Assembly (NCBI GenBank): GCA_025054905.1
Contig: JANWZF010000281.1
Span: 1-12,487, forward strand
Direction: 5' to 3'
DNA: 12,487 nt
Source of the DNA: Tepidimonas sp.
Lineage (GTDB): Bacteria; Pseudomonadota; Gammaproteobacteria; Burkholderiales; Burkholderiaceae_C
Shown: one piece after another, positions 1 to 5,956 of the stretch
Layout of the letters: every line of letters begins with the position of its first letter
How positions within the stretch are numbered: position 1 is the first letter of the stretch
Program-made: the position numbers and the translations under genes
Notes under the pieces: generated by a model
Told to the model about the DNA's origin: nothing
Database searches by the model: none
Seen by the model: only the letters and a program-made list of their open reading frames with translations

Positions 1-1061
1 AGCGGCAGCCCGTAGTTGAACACGTGCGAAATGGTGGGCACGTCGATGCCGCGCGCGGCCACATCGGTGGCCACCAGAATCTGCACCCGTCCGTCGCGCA
101 GCGCCTGCATCCGGCGCTGGCGCACCCCCTGCGGCATCGCACCGTGCAGCGCCACGGCGGCAAAGCCGGATTGCTGTAGCGCCTCGGCCAGCGCATCGCA
201 CTCCACCTGCGTGCTGGCAAACACGATGGCCTGCTGCAAGCCTTCATCGCGCAGCCAGTGCTCCAGCAGGCGGCGCTTGTGGCCTGCGTCGTCGCACCAG
301 TGCAGACGCTGCTCGATGTGGGCATGGCGCTGCTGCGGCGTGGCCAGGGTCAGCTGGCGCGGGGCGCGCATGATGCCGGCGGCCAACTGTTGCACGCGCG
401 GCGCGAACGTCGCCGAAAACATCAACGTCTGGCGCCGTTGCGAAGTCAGCGCGTGCACGGCCGCCAGATCGTCGGCGAAGCCCAGGTCGAGCATGCGGTC
501 GGCTTCGTCCAACACCAGATGTTGCACCCGGTCGAGTTGCACGTGCCCGCCGCGCTGCAGGTCGAGCAGCCGGCCAGGCGTGGCCACGACCACATCGGCC
601 CCCTGCAGGCGCTGCAGCTGCTGCGCATACGGCAAACCGCCCACCACGGTGGCCACGCGCAGCTGGCGCGCGTGACGCAACAGCGCGACGGCATCGCGCG
701 CGACCTGCTGCGCCAGCTCGCGGGTCGGGCACAGCACCAACCCGCGCGGCTGCGCCGGCTGCCAGCGCCCGCCGCGCCGGCTCGCCGAGGCCACCGCCGA
801 GCGCTCGGTCAACAGCGCCTGCAGCAGCGGCAGCAAAAAGGCGGCGGTCTTGCCACTGCCCGTCTGGCTCGACACCATCCAGTCAGTCCAAGCACCGTCG
901 GGGGTGGGCAACGCGGCCGCAATCGCAGCCTGCTGCACCGGGGTCGGGGCCGTGTAGCCGAGGTCGGCCACCGCGCGCAGCAGGGTGGCATCGAGACCAA
1001 AATCGGCAAAAGTGGAAAAAGCAGGCACGCCGGCGGCGGCCTCAGGCACTAGGCTGGTCAT
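1..1061 (-). CDS. DEAD-box ATP-dependent RNA helicase, C-terminus cut by the window edge
   Basis: This gene encodes an ATP-driven helicase that unwinds short RNA duplexes or remodels RNA-protein complexes in the cytoplasm. The 353 residues present contain nearly the whole helicase core in order: Q-motif (F18 to Q43, with PTPVQ), Walker A SSQTGSGKT (64-72), PTRELA (112-117), GG (141-142), TPGR (161-164), DEAD (185-188), SAT (216-218), and in the second RecA domain ARGID (336-340). Motif VI (HRIGR) and the tail lie beyond the left edge. About five extra residues (around 52-60) sit between the Q-motif and Walker A compared with RhlE-type helicases. The ATG at 1061 is preferred because GGAG lies 9 nt upstream. 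An in-frame ATG at 1094 has no ribosome site. It resembles helicases recalled from Comamonadaceae, but I cannot tie it to RhlE, SrmB or CsdA, so no symbol is given. The gene may have its own promoter (see 1188-1193). Confidence 0.95.
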   Translation of the reverse strand, partial: MTSLVPEAAAGVPAFSTFADFGLDATLLRAVADLGYTAPTPVQQAAIAAALPTPDGAWTDWMVSSQTGSGKTAAFLLPLLQALLTERSAVASASRRGGRWQPAQPRGLVLCPTRELAQQVARDAVALLRHARQLRVATVVGGLPYAQQLQRLQGADVVVATPGRLLDLQRGGHVQLDRVQHLVLDEADRMLDLGFADDLAAVHALTSQRRQTLMFSATFAPRVQQLAAGIMRAPRQLTLATPQQRHAHIEQRLHWCDDAGHKRRLLEHWLRDEGLQQAIVFASTQVECDALAEALQQSGFAAVALHGAMPQGVRQRRMQALRDGRVQILVATDVAARGIDVPTISHVFNYGLP

Positions 1062-1070
1062 GGGAATCGA

Positions 1071-1076
1071 CTCCGT
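1071..1076 (-). promoter_or_regulatory. Ribosome binding site of the helicase gene
   Basis: The minus strand reads ACGGAG here, 9 nt before the ATG at 1059-1061. This site favours that start over the in-frame ATG at 1092-1094, which would add 11 residues and has no purine-rich stretch in front. Confidence 0.6.
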
Positions 1077-1153
1077 TTGACGAGGGATGGACATCACATC
1101 GACCACCCCACGCAAACCCCACTCTCACAGGCACGCCAGCAGCAGATGCAACG

Positions 1154-1179
1154 AAAAAGCCGGCCCAAACAATACCGGC
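1154..1179 (-). terminator. GC hairpin followed by five T, terminator-like (orn 3' end or helicase leader)
   Basis: On the minus strand GCCGG (1179-1175) and CCGGC (1163-1159) form a perfect 5-bp stem around an 11-nt loop, immediately followed by TTTTT (1158-1154). It lies about 120 bp beyond the orn stop codon and about 90 bp before the helicase start. It may therefore end the orn transcript, or be a structured element in the helicase leader. The long loop and short stem make it a modest intrinsic terminator. It is the most structured part of the 236-bp gap between orn and the helicase (1062-1297). That gap otherwise shows only a 12-bp palindrome at 1220-1231 and no reading frame I can support. 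Confidence 0.45.
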
Positions 1180-1187
1180 ATTTCTGA

Positions 1188-1193
1188 ATTATG
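1188..1193 (-). promoter_or_regulatory. Possible -10 box (CATAAT) for the helicase gene
   Basis: CATAAT on the minus strand, preceded by GG, is the only AT-rich hexamer in the helicase upstream region. No good -35 hexamer is found 16-18 nt upstream (CAGCAT at a 17-nt spacer). If used, transcription would start near 1180-1182, so the RNA would begin at the hairpin of 1154-1179 and carry a leader of about 120 nt. Confidence 0.3.
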
Positions 1194-1297
1194 CCACGAA
1201 TCAGCGTCTCATGCTGTTAGAGCGGCCGCTCACGCCTTGATCGGCCAGCGCCAACGGCGTACCGCGACACCCCGCGCGCGGACGCTCAATCCGGCGC

Positions 1298-1900
1298 TCA
1301 GCCCTGCAAACGCAGGAAATGCTGCCGGTAGTGTTCGAGCTCGTCGATCGATTCGTGCACGTCGGCCAGCGCGGTGTGGCGCTGCTGCTTCTGAAATGCC
1401 TTGTACACCTCGGGGCGCCAGCGCTTGGCCAGCTCCTTCAGCGTGCTGACGTCCAGGTTGCGGTAATGAAAGTACGCTTCCAGCCGCGGCATGTAGCGCA
1501 CCAGGAAGCGGCGATCCTGGCCAATGCTGTTGCCACACATCGGTGAGCCGTTCTTGGGGACGTAGCGGGCGATGAAGGCCAGCAGGATCTCCTCGGCCTG
1601 CGCTTCGGTCAGCGTGCTGGCACGCACCTTGTCGATCAGGCCGCTTTTGCCGTGCGTGCCTTTGTTCCAGCTGTCCATCGCGTCCAGCACGGCCTCATCC
1701 TGATGGATCACCAGCACCGGCCCCTCGATGCGCGGGGTCAGCTGTGGGCCCGTGACCACCACCGCCACCTCCAGCAGGCGGTCACGCTCGGGATCCAGTC
1801 CCGTCATCTCGCAGTCGATCCAGACCAGATTCTGGTCGCTGTGGGGCAGCGTGCGAGCTTCGGTATCCAGCGTCTCAGGCAGATGTACAGGGGCACTCAT
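1298..1900 (-). CDS. orn: Oligoribonuclease (DEDDh 3'-5' exoribonuclease)
   Basis: Orn degrades the 2-5 nt RNAs left by larger RNases, including the dinucleotide products of cyclic-di-GMP breakdown, to mononucleotides in the cytoplasm. It is essential or nearly so in many proteobacteria. The 200-residue product has the full DEDDh set: D29 and E31 in WIDCEMTGL, D129 in the CGNSIGQDR segment, and H175 and D180 in HTALAD. It is slightly longer than the E. coli enzyme (181 aa, from memory) because of about 20 extra N-terminal residues before NLVWIDCEMTGL. An extension there is usual in related betaproteobacteria as I recall them. The ATG at 1898-1900 has no strong ribosome site. The gene is divergent from the M48 peptidase and rsgA pair, echoing the orn/rsgA neighbourhood of E. 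coli. Confidence 0.97.
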   Translation of the reverse strand: MSAPVHLPETLDTEARTLPHSDQNLVWIDCEMTGLDPERDRLLEVAVVVTGPQLTPRIEGPVLVIHQDEAVLDAMDSWNKGTHGKSGLIDKVRASTLTEAQAEEILLAFIARYVPKNGSPMCGNSIGQDRRFLVRYMPRLEAYFHYRNLDVSTLKELAKRWRPEVYKAFQKQQRHTALADVHESIDELEHYRQHFLRLQG

Positions 1901-1949
1901 GGCGCCATTGTCGCCGATCCGGACGCCGCGCTTGATCTAGACTGCGCAC

Positions 1950-3242
1950 ATGTTCACGGATTTGCCTCCTGCGCTGCTGGTCAGCACGTTGCTCGCCGCA
2001 CTGCTGCTGGCGCAACTGATGCTGCGTCTATGGTTGCTGAGCCGGCAGATGCGCCACGTCGCGCGCTGGCGCGCGCACCTGCCGCCGGCATTGGATGGCA
2101 CCGTCGAACTTGCGGCGCACCAGCGCGCAGCCGACTACACGCTGGCACGCGGGCGCCTGGCGCTGGTGGAGGCGCTGTTGCAGACCGCCCTGGTGACCGG
2201 CTGGACCCTGCTCGGCGGGCTGCAAGCGCTGCACGAAGGCCTGTTGGCGCTGCTGGGCCCTGGCCTGCTGCAGCAGCTGGCGCTGCTGGCAGCGTTCTTC
2301 GCCATCGGAGCCCTGGCAGAAGCACCGCTCGTGTGGTGGCGCACGTTTCGGCTGGAACAGCGCTTTGGCTTCAACCGCACCACGCTGCGGCTGTGGCTCA
2401 GCGATGCGCTCAAAGGGGCCGTGCTGGCGGCCGGGCTGGGCCTGCCGCTGGCAGCCGCCGTGCTGACGCTGATGGAGCGGGGCGGCCCCTCCTGGTGGCT
2501 GTGGGCCTGGGCAGGCTGGATGGCTGTGGTCGTGACCCTGTCGATGGTGGTGCCGCGTTGGATCGCGCCGTGGTTCAACCGCTTCGAGCCGGTGCCCGAT
2601 GAGGCGCTGCGCACCCGCCTGCAGCGCCTGCTGCAACGCTGTGGCCTGCAGGCCGAGGGTCTGTACGTGATGGACGGCAGCCGCCGCAGCGCCCACGCCA
2701 ACGCGTACTTCACGGGGCTGGGCCGCGCCAGGCGCGTCGTGCTGTTCGACACGCTGCTGCAGCAGCTTTCCCCCGAGCAGGTCGAAGCGGTGCTGGCGCA
2801 CGAAATCGGGCATGCGCGCCTGCACCACATCCCGCGCCGGCTGGCGCTGCTGGCGCTGGGCAGCCTGGTGGCTTGGGCGGCCTTGGCCTGGCTGGCCCGG
2901 CAGCCCTGGTTCTACTTCGGCCTGGGCGTCACACCGGATCTGGCTGGGGGCAACGCGGCGCTGGCCCTGCTGCTGTTCCTGCTGGTGTTGCCGCTGGTGG
3001 GCACGTGGGTGGCGCCGCTGGCGGCGGCCCTGTCGCGGCGCGATGAGCTGGCCGCCGATGCGTTTGCTGCACGCCACACCAGCGCTGCCGCGCTGGCGCA
3101 GGCCCTGCTGGCCCTGCATCGCGACAACGCGGCCACCCTGACCCCCGACCCGTGGTACGTGCGCTTCACGTACAGCCATCCCCCGCTGCTGCAGCGCCTG
3201 CAGCATCTGCAGGCGCTGCCAAGGTCAGCCCCCTCGGTATGA
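1950..3242 (+). CDS. M48 family (Ste24-type) integral membrane zinc metallopeptidase
   Basis: This is a multi-pass inner-membrane zinc protease of 430 aa, of the kind that includes the CAAX-prenyl endopeptidase Ste24 and, more distantly, HtpX. Hydrophobic helices occur near residues 8-30, 75-95, 105-130, 155-175 and 185-205, then 295-315 and 335-358. The catalytic HEIGH is at 284-288, and the third zinc ligand is likely E366 in RRDELAADAFA. The region FTGLGRARRVVLFDTLL (254-270) and the C-terminal SHPPLLQRL are typical of the Ste24 branch. Bacteria generally lack CAAX prenylation, so the natural substrate is unknown; membrane-protein quality control is the usual guess. The stop overlaps the rsgA start by ATGA, suggesting translational coupling. 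No clear ribosome site precedes the ATG at 1950. Confidence 0.93.
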   Translation: MFTDLPPALLVSTLLAALLLAQLMLRLWLLSRQMRHVARWRAHLPPALDGTVELAAHQRAADYTLARGRLALVEALLQTALVTGWTLLGGLQALHEGLLALLGPGLLQQLALLAAFFAIGALAEAPLVWWRTFRLEQRFGFNRTTLRLWLSDALKGAVLAAGLGLPLAAAVLTLMERGGPSWWLWAWAGWMAVVVTLSMVVPRWIAPWFNRFEPVPDEALRTRLQRLLQRCGLQAEGLYVMDGSRRSAHANAYFTGLGRARRVVLFDTLLQQLSPEQVEAVLAHEIGHARLHHIPRRLALLALGSLVAWAALAWLARQPWFYFGLGVTPDLAGGNAALALLLFLLVLPLVGTWVAPLAAALSRRDELAADAFAARHTSAAALAQALLALHRDNAATLTPDPWYVRFTYSHPPLLQRLQHLQALPRSAPSV

Positions 3243-4174
3243 CGCGACGTCCCACCCCCTCCTCCCCTGCCCTGCTGCGTGAGGGCCGGGTGGTGGCCAG
3301 CTACGGGCGGCACCTGTTGGTGGAAGCCGACGACGGCACCCGCACGCTGTGCCATCCGCGCGGCAAACGCAGCGACGTGGTGGTGGGCGACCGCGTGCGC
3401 TGGCAGGCCAGTGGCGATGGCGGCGTGATCGAAGCGGTGTTGCCGCGCCAAACGGTGCTGCGCCGCCAGGACGAGCAGCGCACCAAGGTGTTGGCGGCCA
3501 ACGTCGACCAGGTGCTGGTGCTGCTGGCCGCCGAGCCGCCGATGTCCGAAGAGCAGCTGGCGCGTGCGCTGGTGGCAGCGCGCGAGGCGGGCGTGCGCCC
3601 CCTGGTGGCGCTGAACAAGCGTGATGTCCAGCCCGCTTTCGATGAAGCCTGGCAGCGGTTGGCGCCCTACCGCGCGATGGGCGAAACGGTGCTGCCGCTG
3701 GCCCTGACCGATCCGCACGACGACGGCTTGGCCGCCTTGTGGCCTGAGCTGCAGGGCCACGCCACGCTGGTGATGGGGGCCTCGGGCGTGGGCAAGAGCA
3801 CGCTGGTCAACCGGCTCGTGCCCGGGGCACAGGCCCAGACCCAGGCCATCTCCAAGGCCCTGGGGACCGGGCGGCACACCACCACCCACACCACCTGGTA
3901 CTGGCTGGATGAGCAGCGCCACAGCGCCTTGATCGACTCGCCCGGCTTTCATGCGTTTGGCTTGCACCACCTCGATCCCCGCACGCTGGCGGCGTGGATG
4001 CCGGATCTGGCCCCCTACATCCACCAGTGTCGCTTTGCCGATTGCACGCACCGCCAGGAACCCGGCTGTGCGGTGCGCGCGGCCCTGCAGCCCAACGGAC
4101 CGCTGTCGCCGCGGCGCTGGCAACTGTACGTGATGCTGTTGGAGGAGCTGCAGGCCGCGCGCGCGCGCAGCTGA
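3239..4174 (+). CDS. rsgA: Ribosome small-subunit-dependent GTPase A
   Basis: RsgA (YjeQ/EngC) is a circularly permuted GTPase that binds the maturing 30S subunit and helps release RbfA in late assembly. The 311-aa protein has an N-terminal OB-fold (about residues 12-72). The permuted G motifs follow: G4 NKRD (126-129), G1 GASGVGKST (180-188), a Thr-rich G2 region (TTTHTT, 214-219) and G3 DSPG (233-236). The C-terminal zinc knuckle is C264, C269, H271 and C277. The chosen ATG at 3239 overlaps the M48 stop codon (ATGA). The frame stays open further upstream inside the M48 gene, but those extra 29 residues are low-complexity and not family-like. It converges on the CobD-like gene with only 15 bp between stop codons, so the two transcripts probably overlap at their 3' ends. 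Confidence 0.97.
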   Translation: MTRRPTPSSPALLREGRVVASYGRHLLVEADDGTRTLCHPRGKRSDVVVGDRVRWQASGDGGVIEAVLPRQTVLRRQDEQRTKVLAANVDQVLVLLAAEPPMSEEQLARALVAAREAGVRPLVALNKRDVQPAFDEAWQRLAPYRAMGETVLPLALTDPHDDGLAALWPELQGHATLVMGASGVGKSTLVNRLVPGAQAQTQAISKALGTGRHTTTHTTWYWLDEQRHSALIDSPGFHAFGLHHLDPRTLAAWMPDLAPYIHQCRFADCTHRQEPGCAVRAALQPNGPLSPRRWQLYVMLLEELQAARARS

Positions 4175-4189
4175 GCGAGGCAGCCCAAC

Positions 4190-5116
4190 TCAGAACAGGC
4201 GGGCCAGCAGCGCCAAGCCGAGCAGCAGCAGCCCGAGCACGACGCTGCGCCACACCAGCCCCACCAGGGCCGCCAGATGCTGCAGCTGCGGGGCATTGCC
4301 CGCAACCAGCGCCGCCTCGGCGGGCTCACGCGGCAGCAGGCGCAGGTGCAGCGCGCCTTCCGCGGCGGCCAGCACCAGGGTGTCGCTGGACTCGCGCCAC
4401 GGCGCGGCATAGGCACGCCAGCGCTCCAGCACATCCTCGAAGTGCCCCACCACGGCAAAGGCCAACACAGTGGCGCGTGCCGGCAACGCATCGGTCAGGT
4501 GCCAGCCCAGGCGCGCAGCAGCGGCCACCGCCGGGCTGACGGGATCGGCCAGCGCCGCCTCTTCCCCACCCCAGCGCTGCGCCAGCCGCTCGGCCAGACG
4601 GTACAGCACGGCACCCGCAGGCCCCAGTCCAAGCGCCGAGGAGACGATGAACGCCACGGCCACCCCCAGCACGTGCCGGTGGGCATCCAGCGTCGCGTGC
4701 ACGATGACACGGCGCAGCAGCTCCTCGCGCGGCCAATCCACCGCAGGAACCCCACGCCACTGCGCGTAGAGGGAGCGCGCACGCGCTTCATCGCCGCTTT
4801 CCAGCGCCAGGCGGATTTCGGTGAAGGGATGGCTGAAATGCGCAAACCCGAGCGTCAACACCAGCACCGCCACGTTCCAAGCAAACGCCAGCAACCCATG
4901 CAGCTGCCACAGCAGCAGGTGCACCAGCCACGCCACCAGCGCCGGCACGCCCACCGCCAGCCCCCACACCAGCCAGCCATGGGCACTGTGGCCGGCATCG
5001 AGCTGGCGCCGCACCCAGTCGCCCCAGCCCTGCAAGACCAGCGTCCGGGGCACGCCGGCCGCGGGGCGCCAGGCCTGGTCGATCAGCAGTGTCAGCAGCA
5101 GCGCAAACAGTGTCAT
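4190..5116 (-). CDS. CobD/CbiB-like (possibly AmpE-like) inner-membrane protein
   Basis: This 308-aa membrane protein has hydrophobic segments near residues 2-12, 48-70, 73-92, 148-172 and 283-305. Homologues I recall in Comamonadaceae are named CobD/CbiB family proteins. True CbiB makes the aminopropanol-linked cobinamide of vitamin B12, but no other cobalamin gene is in the window, and I do not see the Asp-Pro and His-Pro signature that CbiB proteins carry near the N-terminus. The start (MTLFALLLTLLID) and the overall plan also recall AmpE, the membrane partner of AmpD in some gammaproteobacteria; that comparison is from memory. The function is therefore open. The ATG at 5114-5116 overlaps the stop of the upstream Nudix gene by ATGA, so the two are probably co-translated. 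The frame extends upstream, but that extension would run through the Nudix gene. Confidence 0.8.
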   Translation of the reverse strand: MTLFALLLTLLIDQAWRPAAGVPRTLVLQGWGDWVRRQLDAGHSAHGWLVWGLAVGVPALVAWLVHLLLWQLHGLLAFAWNVAVLVLTLGFAHFSHPFTEIRLALESGDEARARSLYAQWRGVPAVDWPREELLRRVIVHATLDAHRHVLGVAVAFIVSSALGLGPAGAVLYRLAERLAQRWGGEEAALADPVSPAVAAAARLGWHLTDALPARATVLAFAVVGHFEDVLERWRAYAAPWRESSDTLVLAAAEGALHLRLLPREPAEAALVAGNAPQLQHLAALVGLVWRSVVLGLLLLGLALLARLF

Positions 5117-5811
5117 GGGCGCATCATAGCGGCGCTGGCAGTCAGCAAGAACCGATAGAGGTTGCGCAACATGCCAGCGGTGGCCCCCCAGATAAAGCGC
5201 TCGGTCGTGCCATCGTGGTAGGGCATGGACAGCCAGCGCCGCACCTGCCCCTGCCATACCAGCTCATGGTGGCGGTGGTGGCGTGGATCCATCAGGAACG
5301 CCAGCGGCACCTCGAACACCTCCTGCACTTCGCGCGGATCCGGCCGCCACGGCCCCTGCGGCTGCACCAGCGCCACCACCGGCGTGATCAAAAATCCCGA
5401 GCCGGTGCCATACGGCGGCAACGTCCCCAGCGGCTCGACCCACGGCGGCGGCACCCCCACTTCTTCGTGCGCCTCGCGCAATGCGCAGCGCACCGCATCG
5501 CCGCGGTCGGCGGCCTCCAGCTTGCCGCCGGGCAGCGCGATCTGACCACCGTGGGTGGGCAGGTGCGCCGGACGCTGGGTCAGCAGCACCTGCGGCTGGT
5601 CCCGCCAGACCAGTGGCACCAGCACCGCCGCCGGCCGCAGCGGACCGGCGCTGGTGCGGGGCTCGGCGCGCAGCTCGGGCTCCCACGCCGGCGGCGCGGC
5701 GAACCAGGTGCGCAACAGCGCTGGCTGCAGAAGCTCCACCGGCACGCGTGGCAGGTGGGCATCCACCGCCCGCACCGGCACACCGCGGGGATCGAAACTC
5801 GGCAGGCTCAT
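5113..5811 (-). CDS. Nudix hydrolase, CoA pyrophosphatase (NudL/YeaB) type
   Basis: This cytoplasmic enzyme is predicted to split coenzyme A or acyl-CoA into phosphopantetheine and 3',5'-ADP with divalent metal. The 232-aa protein has the signature of the CoA-hydrolysing Nudix branch, LLTQRPAHLPTHGGQIALPG (76-95). The catalytic helix ALREAHEEVGV (110-120) follows, with metal-binding E113, E116 and E117. The spacing between the glycine pair and REAHEE differs from the canonical Nudix box, as is usual in this branch. The ATG at 5809-5811 has a good ribosome site, AAGGAA at 5819-5824 on the minus strand, 7 nt away. It is the first gene of a two-gene unit with the CobD-like membrane protein and is divergent from gdhA across 145 bp. 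The physiological substrate in this organism is inferred from family only. Confidence 0.9.
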   Translation of the reverse strand: MSLPSFDPRGVPVRAVDAHLPRVPVELLQPALLRTWFAAPPAWEPELRAEPRTSAGPLRPAAVLVPLVWRDQPQVLLTQRPAHLPTHGGQIALPGGKLEAADRGDAVRCALREAHEEVGVPPPWVEPLGTLPPYGTGSGFLITPVVALVQPQGPWRPDPREVQEVFEVPLAFLMDPRHHRHHELVWQGQVRRWLSMPYHDGTTERFIWGATAGMLRNLYRFLLTASAAMMRP

Positions 5812-5832
5812 CGTCGGCTTCCTTGCCCCCGC

Positions 5833-5838
5833 ATCGTA
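5833..5838 (-). promoter_or_regulatory. Possible -10 box (TACGAT) of the Nudix gene
   Basis: TACGAT on the minus strand lies about 20 nt before the Nudix ATG, just upstream of its AAGGAA ribosome site. The -35 position (CATGAA at a 17-nt spacer) is poor and overlaps the inverted repeat at 5857-5875. A weak or activator-dependent promoter would fit. Confidence 0.3.
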
Positions 5839-5856
5839 GCGCCCAGCTCGCCTCCT

Positions 5857-5875
5857 TCATGCCGTGCGCGCATGA
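5857..5875. promoter_or_regulatory. Inverted repeat TCATGC-N7-GCATGA, candidate operator
   Basis: Two perfect 6-bp arms separated by 7 bp lie in the 145-bp region between the divergent Nudix and gdhA genes. The repeat covers the -35 position of the candidate Nudix promoter and ends 18 bp before the -35 box of the candidate gdhA promoter. A dimeric regulator could reach both genes from here. No specific regulator is recognised. Confidence 0.35.
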
Positions 5876-5893
5876 CATCATCCCGCAACGGCC

Positions 5894-5923
5894 TTGGACA
5901 GGGGAGCCGCACACCGCTATGCT
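5894..5923 (+). promoter_or_regulatory. Sigma70-like promoter of gdhA
   Basis: TTGGAC (5894-5899) and TATGCT (5918-5923) are separated by 18 bp. Each keeps four of six consensus bases, including the most conserved positions. Transcription would start near 5930 and give a 5' leader of about 27 nt before the gdhA ATG at 5957. It is the best promoter match I found in the window. Confidence 0.5.
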
Positions 5924-5956
5924 GCGCGGCGTGTTCAACCACTCCACGGGTCTGCC

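Noticed and set aside
1220..1231. Perfect 12-bp palindrome GAGCGGCCGCTC downstream of orn
   Set aside because: Palindromes of this kind arise easily in GC-rich DNA. It has no T-run, and no promoter part lies at a useful distance, so I do not call it an operator or terminator.
1062..1297. Possible small gene or tRNA in the orn to helicase gap
   Set aside because: No cloverleaf, CCA end or family-like reading frame could be found; the open frames there continue into antisense of orn or lack a start signal.
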